Notes under the pieces: generated by a model
Seen by the model: only the letters and a program-made list of their open reading frames with translations
Databases searched by the model: none
What the model was told of the DNA's origin: nothing
Origin: an uncultured Acidobacteriota bacterium
Lineage (GTDB): Bacteria > Acidobacteriota > Blastocatellia > RBC074
DNA: 64,000 nucleotides
Direction of reading: 5' to 3'
NCBI GenBank assembly: GCA_902825875.1
Contig: CADECP010000020.1
Location: 42,526 to 106,525 of the forward strand
In this document: piece after piece, positions 46,066-55,407 of the stretch
Numbering within the stretch: position 1 is the stretch's first letter
How the letters are laid out: each line of letters begins with the position of its first letter
Position numbers and translations under genes: made by a program

Positions 46066-48111
46066 ATGCTTAAACAATTCGCTGCTCTGTTGTGTTTGGT
46101 CGTCATGCTGACGCTGACAGCAACTGCTCAACGTCGAGTTCCCACGGTTGACGATTTGATCAATGTCAAAACCGCTGGCGGAGCGCAGATTTCTCCTGAC
46201 GGCAAATTCGTCGCTTACACCGTTGGCGAAACCGATTGGAAACAGGATGCCTTTGTCACTCAGATTTGGCTGGCGAATGTGGCGACGGGAAAATCGTTGC
46301 AATTGACTCGCGGCGAAAAATCTTCTGGAAATCCGCAATGGTCGCCGGGCGGAGCCTGGCTGGCGTTCACTTCAAACCGAGTTGGCGACAAGAATCAAAT
46401 CTTTGTCATCTCGCCTGAAGGCGGCGAAGCCATGCAATTGACCAAAGCCGAAAACGGCGTCGGCGGTTATTCGTGGTCGCGTGACGGCAAAAGCATCGCC
46501 TTCACCTCAACTGACACCGACCAGAAAGCGGCAAAAGAACGGCAGGATTATCTGGGCGGGTTTGAAGTCGTGCGGAAAGAGTATTCCTACTCGCACCTTT
46601 TCACGTTCGACGTTGCTGAAGCTTTGAAAGCTCCTGTGGCTGGAACTCAGCGAACGAAAGGCAAAGACTTCACAGTCGGCAGTGCCAGTTGGTCGCCTGA
46701 CGGATCGAAGATCGCGTTCAGCGCAACCGTCAATTCTGATTTGATTAACAGCGGAACTTCGGACGTTTACCTACTGACACTTGGCGATAACTCAGTCAAA
46801 AAACTGGTCGCTCAGGCTGGCCCGGACAACAACCCGAACTGGTCGCCGGACGGCAAATGGATCGTCTTCAGTTCGGCGATGGGCAATCCGAAGTTCTTCC
46901 ATTCCAATTCGCGGCTGGCGCTGGTGTCGGTTGACGGAGGCACTCCACGTTCGATCACGGACGGATTTGACGAACAACCCCAGTTTTTAGAATGGAACAC
47001 CGACGGAATTTACTTTGGTGGATTGCAGAAAACCGCTTCGCACTTGTTCCGGCTCGATCCTGCAACTGGTAAATTCACTCGCGTAAGCCAACCAGACAAC
47101 TTGATGATTGGCGGAGCCAGCTTCACCAAAGACGGAAAACAAATCGCCTTCACCGCGCCTTCGCCAACTTCGCTGAGCGAAGTTTATGTTTCCAGTGTTG
47201 CCAGCTTCGCGCCGCGCAAACTGACTGCGATGACGGATCAGGTCAAAGATTTCACGCTGGCTTCGCGCGAAGTCATCTCATGGCAAAGCAAAGACGGCGC
47301 AACCATCGAAGGCATTTTGATTAAGCCTGCCGACTTCGATCCGGCTAAAAAGTATCCGCTGCTGTGCGTCATTCACGGCGGGCCGACGGGCATTGATCGG
47401 CCTACGCTGCTCGACGCTCGGTACTATCCAGCGGATATTTGGGCAGCGAAAGGCGCTCTGGTTTTGAAGGTGAACTATCGCGGCAGCGCCGGGTATGGCG
47501 AAAAATTTCGGCAATTGAACGTTCGCAATCTGGGCGTAGGTGACGCTTGGGACGTGATTTCCGGCGTGGACAATTTGATTGCCAAAGGCTGGGTGGACGG
47601 CAATCGAGTCGGTTGCATGGGCTGGTCGCAGGGCGGATACATCTCTGCGTTTCTGACAACTTCCAGCGACCGGTTCAAAGCGATTTCAGTTGGAGCGGGC
47701 ATTTCAAACTGGGCGACTTATTACTTCAATACAGACATCACGCCCTTCACGATTCAGTATTTGGGCGACGATCCGGCGGATGATCCTGAAATTTACGCCA
47801 AAACTTCGCCGATGACTTTCATCAAACAAGCCAAGACTCCGACTTTGATTCAACACGGAGAATTCGACCGCCGTGTGCCGATTCCTAACGCCTACGAATT
47901 GCGGCAAGGTCTGGAAGATCGCGGCGTGCCGGTGGAAATGGTGGTTTACAAAGGCTACGGGCACGGCATCACCAAACCGAAATCCATGCGCGGCGTGATG
48001 CTGCACAATCTTGGCTGGTTCAATCATTACATCTTCGGCGAAGCCAAACCCGATTTCGCCAAGCCGGATTTGCCGAAGAAAGAAGAAGCGGCAAAAGCTG
48101 CTGGGAATTGA
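46066..48111 (+). CDS. S9-family prolyl-oligopeptidase-type peptidase, secreted
   Basis: A 681-residue serine peptidase with a signal peptide (MLKQFAALLCLVVMLTLTATAQ). The N-terminal part is a WD40-like propeller (QISPDGKFVAYTVGE, PQWSPGGAWLAFTS, PNWSPDGKWIVFSS). The C-terminal alpha/beta domain has VIHGGPTG, the nucleophile S521 in GWSQGGYIS, HGEFDRRVPIPNA with the Asp and YKGYGHGITKPK with the catalytic His. It would cleave short peptides, possibly after Pro or acyl-amino acids. It lies in a run of same-direction genes with the serine hydrolase upstream and a Uma2 gene 13 bases downstream. Confidence 0.9.
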   Translation: MLKQFAALLCLVVMLTLTATAQRRVPTVDDLINVKTAGGAQISPDGKFVAYTVGETDWKQDAFVTQIWLANVATGKSLQLTRGEKSSGNPQWSPGGAWLAFTSNRVGDKNQIFVISPEGGEAMQLTKAENGVGGYSWSRDGKSIAFTSTDTDQKAAKERQDYLGGFEVVRKEYSYSHLFTFDVAEALKAPVAGTQRTKGKDFTVGSASWSPDGSKIAFSATVNSDLINSGTSDVYLLTLGDNSVKKLVAQAGPDNNPNWSPDGKWIVFSSAMGNPKFFHSNSRLALVSVDGGTPRSITDGFDEQPQFLEWNTDGIYFGGLQKTASHLFRLDPATGKFTRVSQPDNLMIGGASFTKDGKQIAFTAPSPTSLSEVYVSSVASFAPRKLTAMTDQVKDFTLASREVISWQSKDGATIEGILIKPADFDPAKKYPLLCVIHGGPTGIDRPTLLDARYYPADIWAAKGALVLKVNYRGSAGYGEKFRQLNVRNLGVGDAWDVISGVDNLIAKGWVDGNRVGCMGWSQGGYISAFLTTSSDRFKAISVGAGISNWATYYFNTDITPFTIQYLGDDPADDPEIYAKTSPMTFIKQAKTPTLIQHGEFDRRVPIPNAYELRQGLEDRGVPVEMVVYKGYGHGITKPKSMRGVMLHNLGWFNHYIFGEAKPDFAKPDLPKKEEAAKAAGN

Positions 48112-48123
48112 GAGGACAAAATT

Positions 48124-48765
48124 ATGAGCACGGCAGCAGTCGCTAAACGAAAAGTTCAACGGAAGGACTTCGTCATTTCTTTGCCGGAAAACGTGGCGGA
48201 ATGTGTCATCACGCCCATACACAATTTCACTGACGATGAATTCTGGCAGTTCTGCTCAAGCAACCGCGAGTTGAGAATTGAAATGACAAGCGAGGGACAG
48301 ATGATGATTATGATGCCAGTTGGTGGTGAAGGCTCAAGCCGCAATTTCAAATTGACTGGCCGTTTTTCGGCTTGGGTTGAAAACGATGGCAGCGGTATTG
48401 GCTTTGATTCTTCCGGCGGATTCAAACTGCCGAACAAAGCCAAACGTTCACCTGATGCTGCCTGGGTAAGGCGTGAACGATGGGAAGCCTTGAATGAACA
48501 GGATCGCAAAAAACTTGTCCCGCTGTGCCCGGATTTCGTAGTTGAATTGCGTTCGTATACCGACCGGCTAAAAAAACTTCAGGCCAAGATGGAAGAATAC
48601 ATTGCCAACGGAGCGCAACTCGGCTGGCTGATTGATCCGAAAGAAAAGAAGGTTCACGTTTATCGTCCCGGCGCGCCGGTCGAAACGCTGGACGATCCGG
48701 AGGAAATTTCCGGCGAACCTTTGTTGAAGGGCTTCGTGTTGAAACTGGCTGGAATCATTGACTGA
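48124..48765 (+). CDS. Uma2-family (DUF820) PD-(D/E)XK nuclease-like protein
   Basis: A 213-residue Uma2 member starting 13 bases after the S9 peptidase stop, with AGAGGAC upstream. Motifs are NFTDDEFWQFCSSNRELRIE, KRSPDAAWVRRERW (about 117-130) and PDFVVELRSYTDRLKKLQAKMEEY (about 140-160), with WLIDPKEKKVHVYRPG. It shows less than obvious similarity to the two other copies in the window, so they belong to different subgroups. The role is unknown. Confidence 0.88.
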   Translation: MSTAAVAKRKVQRKDFVISLPENVAECVITPIHNFTDDEFWQFCSSNRELRIEMTSEGQMMIMMPVGGEGSSRNFKLTGRFSAWVENDGSGIGFDSSGGFKLPNKAKRSPDAAWVRRERWEALNEQDRKKLVPLCPDFVVELRSYTDRLKKLQAKMEEYIANGAQLGWLIDPKEKKVHVYRPGAPVETLDDPEEISGEPLLKGFVLKLAGIID

Positions 48766-48860
48766 TCTGCGTCATCGAATTGTTGAATTCGCCTCGGCCT
48801 TCGATTAGGCTTTGCGCCCATTCGCACTATCAATTCCATACTTCAGGAGCACCATAACTT

Positions 48861-50492
48861 ATGACGATGATGAACACACCGTTGACGATGCCGGTGTTGA
48901 TGGACAGAGGGCCAATGCTCTATCCAGACAACGAAATCGTCTCGAAGATGCGCGACAAAGTTCACCGTTACACTTATGCCGAATTGGGAAAACGCGCTCG
49001 TCAATTCGCCAATGCCGTCACCAAGCTCGGCGTCAAACAGGGCGACCGCGTGGCCACCATGGCCTGGAACGGCTACCGCCATCTGGAAGTTTATTACGCC
49101 ACGCCGTGCATGGGCGCGGTGCTGCACACGCTGAACCTGCGGCTTTCGACCGCCGATCTGGAATACATAGTCAATCACGCCGAAGATTCGGTGATCTGCA
49201 TTGACGACGATCTGTTGCCGATTCTGGAAAGACTGGCCGGGAAGATTCCCACCGTCAAACACATCATCGTGATGAACAACACCGGCAACAAAGCTTCGGA
49301 TGCTTTGGCTGCTTCGGCACAGATTCACGATTACGAAGAGTTGATCGCCGCCGAATCTACCGAATTCACATGGCCGGAAATTGACGAAAACTCGCCGATG
49401 GGTTTGTGCTACACCAGCGGAACTACAGGTCATCCGAAAGGCGTGATGTACACCCACCGGTCGAATTACATTCACACCATCACCGGCGGATTGCCGGATT
49501 TGCTGGGTTTGAAACGCGATGACACGGTGATGGCCGTCGTGCCGATGTTTCACGCCAATGCCTGGGGCTTGCCGTACATTTGCATGATGCTGGGGCTGAA
49601 ACAGGTTTTTCCCGGCTCGACGATGGACGGCGCTTCGGTGTGCCAATTACTACAGGATGAGAAAGTCACCTTCACCGGCGGCGTGCCGACCATCTGGATG
49701 GGCGTCATCAACGAACTGCAAACCAATCCCGGCAAATACGATTTGTCGAACTTGCGCGAAATGATTTGCGGAGGCTCTTCGCCGCCGCGCGCGATGATTG
49801 ACTGGCTGGAAACCAATCTAGGAATTGATTTCATTCAAGCCTGGGGCATGACCGAAACTTCGCCGCTCGGCACGGTCTGCCGTTTGAAGCCGGAGATGAA
49901 GGATTTGCCGCGCGAAAAGAAACTGGACGTCAAACAGCGCGCGGGCATTTACGCGCCGGGTTTGAAACTGCGCATCGTCAACGACAACGGCGAAGAAGTG
50001 GCGCACGACGGAACTTCTATGGGACGCTTGCTGATTCGCGGTCCGTGGATCGCTTCGACGTATTACCGCACCGAAGCTACGCCGGATAAATTCCCCGACG
50101 GCTGGCTGGACACTGGCGATGTGGCCACGCTCGACACCGAAGGTTACATGGCCATCGCCGACCGCTCGAAAGATTTGGTCAAAAGCGGCGGCGAATGGAT
50201 TTCGTCTGTGGATTTGGAAAACGCGATTATGGCTGTGCCCGGCGTTGCCGAAGCCGCCGTCATAGCCATCGTGCATCCGAAATGGGACGAACGTCCGCTG
50301 GCTTGCGTGGTCAAAAAGCCCGGCGCGGATGTCACCAAAGACCAGATTTACGAACATCTGCTCAAAGGCTTCGCCAAATGGTGGATGCCTGACGACATCG
50401 TCTTCATCGAAGCCGTGCCGAAAACCAGCGTCGGCAAATTCGACAAGAAAGTGCTTCGTGAGCAATTTAAGGATTTTCAATTGAAAGGCTGA
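48861..50492 (+). CDS. Medium/long-chain fatty-acyl-CoA ligase
   Basis: A 543-residue adenylate-forming enzyme. The ATP-binding motif is YTSGTTGHPKGV at about residue 190. WGMTETSPLG, GWLDTGDVATLDTEGYMAIADRSKDLVKSGGEWIS and the C-terminal VPKTSVGKFDKK (catalytic Lys) follow. It activates fatty acids to acyl-CoA for beta-oxidation or lipid synthesis. The ribosome-binding site is CAGGAGCACC. It ends upstream of a strong terminator. Confidence 0.9.
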   Translation: MTMMNTPLTMPVLMDRGPMLYPDNEIVSKMRDKVHRYTYAELGKRARQFANAVTKLGVKQGDRVATMAWNGYRHLEVYYATPCMGAVLHTLNLRLSTADLEYIVNHAEDSVICIDDDLLPILERLAGKIPTVKHIIVMNNTGNKASDALAASAQIHDYEELIAAESTEFTWPEIDENSPMGLCYTSGTTGHPKGVMYTHRSNYIHTITGGLPDLLGLKRDDTVMAVVPMFHANAWGLPYICMMLGLKQVFPGSTMDGASVCQLLQDEKVTFTGGVPTIWMGVINELQTNPGKYDLSNLREMICGGSSPPRAMIDWLETNLGIDFIQAWGMTETSPLGTVCRLKPEMKDLPREKKLDVKQRAGIYAPGLKLRIVNDNGEEVAHDGTSMGRLLIRGPWIASTYYRTEATPDKFPDGWLDTGDVATLDTEGYMAIADRSKDLVKSGGEWISSVDLENAIMAVPGVAEAAVIAIVHPKWDERPLACVVKKPGADVTKDQIYEHLLKGFAKWWMPDDIVFIEAVPKTSVGKFDKKVLREQFKDFQLKG

Positions 50493-50515
50493 GTTCGTCG
50501 AAGCAGCAAAAAATC

Positions 50516-50562
50516 AAAGCGCGCATCTGCCCCCCCTACTTTTGTGGACAGATGCGCGCTTT
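50516..50562. terminator. Strong bidirectional terminator
   Basis: A perfect 14-bp stem, AAAGCGCGCATCTG (50516-50529) with CAGATGCGCGCTTT (50549-50562), has a 19-base C/T-rich loop, A-rich sequence to the left and TTTGGTTATTT to the right. It ends both the acyl-CoA ligase gene and, from the other side, the DUF5615 gene. Confidence 0.85.
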
Positions 50563-50564
50563 GG

Positions 50565-50915
50565 TTATTTCAATGGCAAGTATTCGACATTGGCGGCCAT
50601 ATCTTCCGGGTCATAAACTTTCGCCAGCAGTTCCAAATCGTTTACGCATTGTCCGATTGTCACGTGAAGTTGGTGAGCGTAAATGACACCAGCAAATGGC
50701 TTCCCGGAAACTTGACGACGTTGCGCTTCCTGCAAGAAATCTTGATCTTGAGTGAAGACAACCCGCCCCAAGTCCCGTGCTCTGTCCAACAAGTCAGGAT
50801 CATCCATTTCGTCCGCGCCGTCTTCCTGAGCCGTCAAAACATCCACCCCTCTGAGCCGTAACCCCTCCGTTACGGCGGCGCGAACATGGACATCCAAATA
50901 AAGCGCAACGCTCAT
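50565..50915 (-). CDS. DUF5615 PIN-like toxin
   Basis: A 116-residue DUF5615 protein. It has D8 in ALYLDVHVRAAV, GLRLRGVDVLTAQEDG, DLLDRARDLGRVVFTQDQDF and the C-terminal hydrophobic tail, all typical of this short PIN-like family. It overlaps the DUF433 gene by 4 bases (ATGA). The pair is a common toxin-antitoxin-like module, with this protein the probable nuclease. Confidence 0.88.
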   Translation of the reverse strand: MSVALYLDVHVRAAVTEGLRLRGVDVLTAQEDGADEMDDPDLLDRARDLGRVVFTQDQDFLQEAQRRQVSGKPFAGVIYAHQLHVTIGQCVNDLELLAKVYDPEDMAANVEYLPLK

Positions 50916-51235
50916 TTCGCCATCGCCCTTTCCCGGAGACGCTCTTGCAGCTTCCGTCGGAGTGGAGAGTTTTTCGCCTGTTCTGCCATTTCGCGCGCCC
51001 AGTTGGCCTGACGAATGATCTCAGCGTCGAATTCTTCCTGATTGTCGTAGTAACAAGCCAACGCTGCGTGAATCTGCGCCAGCGACAGGTGAGGGTATTG
51101 AAAGTGCATCTCTTCCGGGCTGGAACCGTGAGCCAGCTTGTCTGTTGCGACTTCGATAACTTTGACCTTTGTGTCCGCGATCCAGGCGACACCCCGATCA
51201 TCAAGTTCAATTTGGGTTTTCAGTTCGATAGCCAT
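50912..51235 (-). CDS. DUF433 antitoxin-like protein
   Basis: A 107-residue DUF433 protein with AGGAG upstream of its ATG. It has DDRGVAWIADTKVKVIEVATDKLAHGSSPEEMHFQYPHLSLAQIHAALACYYDNQEEFD, which is the antitoxin signature, and a basic C-terminal helix. It is upstream of DUF5615, the standard order. It probably neutralises the partner and regulates the operon. Confidence 0.88.
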   Translation of the reverse strand: MAIELKTQIELDDRGVAWIADTKVKVIEVATDKLAHGSSPEEMHFQYPHLSLAQIHAALACYYDNQEEFDAEIIRQANWAREMAEQAKNSPLRRKLQERLRERAMAK

Positions 51236-51335
51236 TTGGACTACTCCTTTTCGGTTCCATCGTACTGCGCTGCTCGCAATGCGGCAATCATTCTGCGCTC
51301 ATTGTCATTTATGCGGTGAGGAATAAAATCCGATT

Positions 51336-52352
51336 ATGATTACTATTGACGGTTCAATTGGAGAAGGCGGCGGGCAGATACTTCGCACGGCGCTGGCGTT
51401 GTCGCTGATCACCGGAAAACCATTTCGCATCGAAAAGATTCGCGCCGGGCGGCAAAGTCCAGGCCTGTTGCGGCAGCACCTGACTTCGGTCAACGCGGCG
51501 GCGGCAGTTGGCGATGCGGAAACTTCCGGCGCCTCGCTTGGCTCCACTCACCTGACGTTCAATCCCGGCAAGACCAAACCCGGCGACTATCACTTTGCAA
51601 TTGGAACAGCAGGCAGCACGACCTTGGTGCTGCAAACTGTACTGCCTGCGTTGATGACCGTCGCGGCCACCAGCCGATTGACGCTGGAAGGCGGCACGCA
51701 CAATCCGTTTGCGCCGCCGTTCGATTTTCTGGAAAAAGCTTTCCTGCCGTTGCTGAAACGAATGGGCGCGAAGGTTGAAACCAAGCTGGTCAATTACGGT
51801 TTTTATCCGGCGGGCGGCGGCAAGTTGGAAGTGACGATTCACGGCAGCAGCAAACTGGGGCAGATGGATTTGCCTGAACGCGGCGACATCAAACGCCGAT
51901 TGGCCAAAGCCGTGTTGTGCCATTTGCCTCGCAACATCGCCGAACGCGAGTTGAGCATCGTCCAGAAAAAATTGTCGTGGCCGAAAAAATGGCATCTGGT
52001 GGAAACACCTACAAACGCTTTAGCGCCCGGCAATTTCGTTTCTTTGGAAATCGAATGCGAACAGTTGACGGAAGTCTTCACCGGATTCGGCGAACGCACC
52101 ATTGCCGCCGAAGCCGTCGCCGATCAAGCAGCTTTGGCGGCTCGGCGGTATCTGGCCAGCGAAGCCGCCGTTGGCGAATATCTGGCAGATCAACTGTTGC
52201 TGCCGATGGCATTGGCGGGCGGCGGTTCGTTCACGACTTTGCCGCCTTCGCGCCACACGACGACCAACATCGAAATCATCAAAAAATTCCTCGACATACC
52301 GATCACCTGCGAACAAACCAACAATCGTGTCTGGCGAATTCAGATTGGATGA
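51336..52352 (+). CDS. rtcA: RNA 3'-terminal phosphate cyclase
   Basis: A 338-residue RtcA, which converts RNA 3'-phosphate ends to 2',3'-cyclic phosphates using ATP. It starts MITIDGSIGEGGGQILRTALALS, then RAGRQSPGLLRQHLTSV, PGDYHFAIGTAGSTTLVLQT, FYPAGGGKLEV and the C-terminal PPSRHTTTNIEIIKKFL with the active-site His. Length and motifs are normal. No RtcB ligase or RtcR regulator lies beside it. Confidence 0.93.
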   Translation: MITIDGSIGEGGGQILRTALALSLITGKPFRIEKIRAGRQSPGLLRQHLTSVNAAAAVGDAETSGASLGSTHLTFNPGKTKPGDYHFAIGTAGSTTLVLQTVLPALMTVAATSRLTLEGGTHNPFAPPFDFLEKAFLPLLKRMGAKVETKLVNYGFYPAGGGKLEVTIHGSSKLGQMDLPERGDIKRRLAKAVLCHLPRNIAERELSIVQKKLSWPKKWHLVETPTNALAPGNFVSLEIECEQLTEVFTGFGERTIAAEAVADQAALAARRYLASEAAVGEYLADQLLLPMALAGGGSFTTLPPSRHTTTNIEIIKKFLDIPITCEQTNNRVWRIQIG

Positions 52353-52502
52353 ATCGTTTTCGCCAACTCTACCGCGCTGGCAGCAAGCGACAACCATACA
52401 GGTTTTGACCGTTTCCGATGGCGTGAAGTATTTTATCCGCCTTGTTCAAGCCTTCTTCCCAATCAATCAAACGAAAATCGAATTACGAAAAGGACCCCGT
52501 TT

Positions 52503-53852
52503 ATGTCTGTACTTTTGAAACAACTGCAAGACAGTTTGCCCAACAAAGTCGAAACCGCACTGGCTGAACACGTGCGCGTTGCCGAAAGCTGGGCGACCAA
52601 AATTCGCCTGTGGCTGGCACTGACTTCACTGGTCGCGGCGTATTGGATGTGGGATCACCATTCCAACGCAAAAATCATTTATCTGGCCTTCGCCGCGTTG
52701 TGGCTGGTGACGATGTTCGTCGCCAGCGCATTGACCAAACGAAACGCTTCGCTTTCTCTGGCCACAAAAACGACCTTCTTCGATTTGACCATCGTTCATC
52801 TGGGTTTGGTGGCGTTCGTATTTAACGGCCTGTTTCCGAAAATCGGTGCCGGAATCTTTCTCTGTTACTTCCCGATTCTGGCTGTCGCGGCAACTCGCTA
52901 CCGAATAATGTTGGTCGTCCAGGCTTCTGCGTACGCGCTGATCGGTTACGCCGCGATTTCTTTTTGGGCGGGCAGCCCGCCGTGGTTTCGGCTGTCATTG
53001 CTGGCAGCAACGGCGTTTGTCTTCGCGATGGGATCGCACAAACCCAAAGACCTGATGGTCAGCGTGGCCAAAAACGCGCTTCAGGAAGCCTTTGGCCTGG
53101 GCAGCAAACAGCGCGAATTCGAGATGACTGAACAGGTGCATCAACTGTTTATGCCTGCGCCGTTGATGGAAATGCCTGAAGTGTGGGCTTCTTCCAAACA
53201 CGGAGCCGGAACCGAAACCGGCGGCGATTACTACCAGATTTTTGACACGGCAAAAGGCCCGCTGATTGTGCTTGGCGACCTTTCAATCGCCATCGGCAAG
53301 AAATTTGACTCGCTGGCCGCGACGAATGAATTGCACAAAACGCTGACGAAAATCGCCAACCGCAACTCCGCCGAATCAAATCTGACCGCAATTATGGACG
53401 AATTGAACTCTGAGCTTTGCCAGAAACGTCGTCCGTTCACCTGCGTGCTGGCTCAATGGCGTGGCGATCAATTGCATTACGTCAATGCCGGTCATCTGCC
53501 ACTGGTTCACCTGAACAAACCTCAAGGCGCGACTACAGCCGGACGCAAACAACTGCCGGTGACTTGCGGAGCCGTCGGCGAAAAAGCTGACGCGAAATTT
53601 GTCGAATCGGCCGTGCCGTTCCCTGCGCGCGATTTGTTGTTGATGTACACCGACGGAGCCTTTGCCAAGTTGACCGGCGACCGCGACAAAGGCGTCGTTG
53701 AAATCGAAGAAATGGCCGAACGATTCAGCGGAGGTGAAGTCACCACGCTTTGCCATCGTGTGTTTGATTGCGGCCAGCCTGGCTTCGAGCAAATAAAAGA
53801 CGACGCGACTGTCGTCGTCGTTCGTCGCCAACCGGTTGCTGCAAACAGCTAG
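52503..53852 (+). CDS. Membrane SpoIIE-type PP2C phosphatase, motif-divergent
   Basis: A 449-residue protein with an N-terminal membrane part of about five helices (residues about 38-185) and a C-terminal PP2C/SpoIIE domain. Visible are GTETGGDYYQIFDT, LGDLSIAIGKKF in place of the usual DVSGHG, VNAGHLPLV, LLMYTDGAFAK and DDATVVVVRRQ. The D-x-S-G segment and the acidic position after YTDG are altered, so metal binding may be weakened or the protein may be regulatory. It lies 150 bp after rtcA. It probably acts on an anti-sigma-type partner elsewhere. Confidence 0.78.
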   Translation: MSVLLKQLQDSLPNKVETALAEHVRVAESWATKIRLWLALTSLVAAYWMWDHHSNAKIIYLAFAALWLVTMFVASALTKRNASLSLATKTTFFDLTIVHLGLVAFVFNGLFPKIGAGIFLCYFPILAVAATRYRIMLVVQASAYALIGYAAISFWAGSPPWFRLSLLAATAFVFAMGSHKPKDLMVSVAKNALQEAFGLGSKQREFEMTEQVHQLFMPAPLMEMPEVWASSKHGAGTETGGDYYQIFDTAKGPLIVLGDLSIAIGKKFDSLAATNELHKTLTKIANRNSAESNLTAIMDELNSELCQKRRPFTCVLAQWRGDQLHYVNAGHLPLVHLNKPQGATTAGRKQLPVTCGAVGEKADAKFVESAVPFPARDLLLMYTDGAFAKLTGDRDKGVVEIEEMAERFSGGEVTTLCHRVFDCGQPGFEQIKDDATVVVVRRQPVAANS

Positions 53853-53898
53853 AAATCAAAAGTCAAAAGGCAAATTTCAAAAGGCAAAAATGCTGCAC

Positions 53899-53954
53899 TT
53901 TTGATTTTTGATTTTTGATTTTTGATTTTTGCCTTTTGCCTTTTGCCTTTTGCC
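53899..53954 (+). repeat. Eight tandem heptamers (TTTTGAT x4, TTTTGCC x4) just before tsaD
   Basis: Exactly 56 bp, four TTTTGAT units followed by four TTTTGCC units, end 2 bases before the tsaD ATG. The left flank (53851-53898) holds A-rich complements such as AAAAGTC and AAAAGGC, so a hairpin can form. The tract fills the position where the ribosome-binding site should be, and none is seen. Confidence 0.9.
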
Positions 53955-53956
53955 TT

Positions 53957-55054
53957 ATGTTGATCCTCGGAATCGAAAGCTCCTGTGACGAAACTGCTGC
54001 CTCTGTAATCAAAACTGATGCTGACGGCACGCAAGTTCTATCCAACGTCATCTATTCGCAAATCGCCACGCACAAAAAATACGGCGGCGTAGTGCCCGAA
54101 CTGGCTTCGCGCGAACATTTGGAAAAGATCGCGGGCGTCGTTGATGAAGCTCTGAAAACGGCCAACATCACTCACTCTGAGCTTGATGGGATCGCCGTCA
54201 CACAAGGCCCCGGCCTGGTAGGTTCGCTGCTGGTCGGACTGAACTTTGCCAAAGCCATAGCCTTTGCCACCGGCAAACCCATCGTCGGCATCAACCACAT
54301 CGAAGGTCACGTTTATTCGATCGCCTTTGAATTTCCGCCACCCGAATATCCCGCGCTGGCGTTGGTTGTCAGCGGAGGCCACACCAATCTGTTTCTGATT
54401 CCCGAACCGGAAAAGTACAAACTGGTAGCCCGCACGCGCGACGACGCCGCTGGCGAAGCCTTCGACAAAGTGTCAAAGCTGATCGGCCTCGGTTATCCCG
54501 GCGGGCCGGTGATTGATCGGCTGGCTAAGCTCGGCAACAAACGAGCAATCATCTTTCCGCTGGCTGAAATCAAAGAAAAAGACGGCAGCGGGTTGAGCCT
54601 GGATTTTTCCTTCAGCGGATTGAAAACCGCCGTGCTGCGTTACGTCCGAGAACATCAAATCGAGCCGGTCACCAATCCTGAAAATCCCGGCAGCCAGATT
54701 CTCGACCTCTGCGCCAGCTTCCAAAACGCCGTAGTCCGCGCTCTTGTCCGCAGCCTCCGCAAAGCCAGCGAACGCTTCCAGCCGCGCACAATCCTGCTGG
54801 CCGGTGGCGTAGCCTGCAACAGCGAACTCCGCGCGGCAGTCCAAAAGCTGGCCGATGAATTGAAAATTCCCGCCTACATTCCTTCGCCGATTTACACCAC
54901 CGACAACGCCGCAATGATCGCCGCCGCCGGTTATCCCAAACTGCTGAGAGGTGAACATCTAGGCTGGGACACCAGCGCCGATGTCAGCCTGCGATTGCCC
55001 AACGTGGATGTCGAAGCCGCCAAGCCCAAGCAGAAGCAACGCTATCGGCTGTAA
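53957..55054 (+). CDS. tsaD: tRNA N6-threonylcarbamoyladenosine synthase subunit
   Basis: A 365-residue TsaD, the universal enzyme that adds threonylcarbamoyl to A37 of ANN-decoding tRNAs with TsaB and TsaE. The start is the ATG at 53957 ([18 protein letters not shown]); the extension upstream is repeat DNA. H114 and H118 of [11 protein letters not shown] bind the metal. [50 protein letters not shown] and [13 protein letters not shown] are all present. There is no ribosome-binding site because the heptamer array sits at that spot. Confidence 0.95.
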   Translation: MLILGIESSCDETAASVIKTDADGTQVLSNVIYSQIATHKKYGGVVPELASREHLEKIAGVVDEALKTANITHSELDGIAVTQGPGLVGSLLVGLNFAKAIAFATGKPIVGINHIEGHVYSIAFEFPPPEYPALALVVSGGHTNLFLIPEPEKYKLVARTRDDAAGEAFDKVSKLIGLGYPGGPVIDRLAKLGNKRAIIFPLAEIKEKDGSGLSLDFSFSGLKTAVLRYVREHQIEPVTNPENPGSQILDLCASFQNAVVRALVRSLRKASERFQPRTILLAGGVACNSELRAAVQKLADELKIPAYIPSPIYTTDNAAMIAAAGYPKLLRGEHLGWDTSADVSLRLPNVDVEAAKPKQKQRYRL

Positions 55055-55152
55055 TCAAACGGCTAAATCATTGAGGCAAACAACGGCTTGGCTGTAGAAT
55101 CGGCTTGAGCCTGAAAACATCTGATTTTCCGCAAATTCAAAGAGGTGAAGAC

Positions 55153-55407
55153 ATGCCGACCAGTCAACTGGAACGAATCTCTGATCAAGTCAAATTCTTG
55201 CCGCCCAACGACCTGGTGAAACTTATCAAGCAAGCCGTAGAGTTGTTGGCACAAAAACAAGCTGTCCCAGCGCAGTCAGTAACACCCGCAGTTGCCAACC
55301 CGACAACCAATTACGCCTCGCTCTTTGGTTCGGGCAAAGGTGCGTTTGCGACTCCGGCTGAAGCAGATAATTTTTTGCGCGCGGAGCGTAACCAATGGGA
55401 AAAGTAA
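55153..55407 (+). CDS. Probable antitoxin of the downstream PIN toxin
   Basis: An 84-residue protein starting at the ATG 55153 with AGAGGTGAAG upstream; a longer frame without a ribosome-binding site is rejected. It has an N-terminal helical part (LERISDQVKFLPPNDLVKLIKQAVELL), then a Pro/Ala/Gln linker and FATPAEADNFLRAERNQWEK. It overlaps the PIN gene by 13 bases. The family is not recognised, but the position and size indicate the antitoxin. Confidence 0.72.
   Translation: MPTSQLERISDQVKFLPPNDLVKLIKQAVELLAQKQAVPAQSVTPAVANPTTNYASLFGSGKGAFATPAEADNFLRAERNQWEK

Noticed and set aside
53899..53954. CRISPR-like array
   Set aside because: Units are 7 bases with no spacers; the same holds for the 8-base array at the window end.
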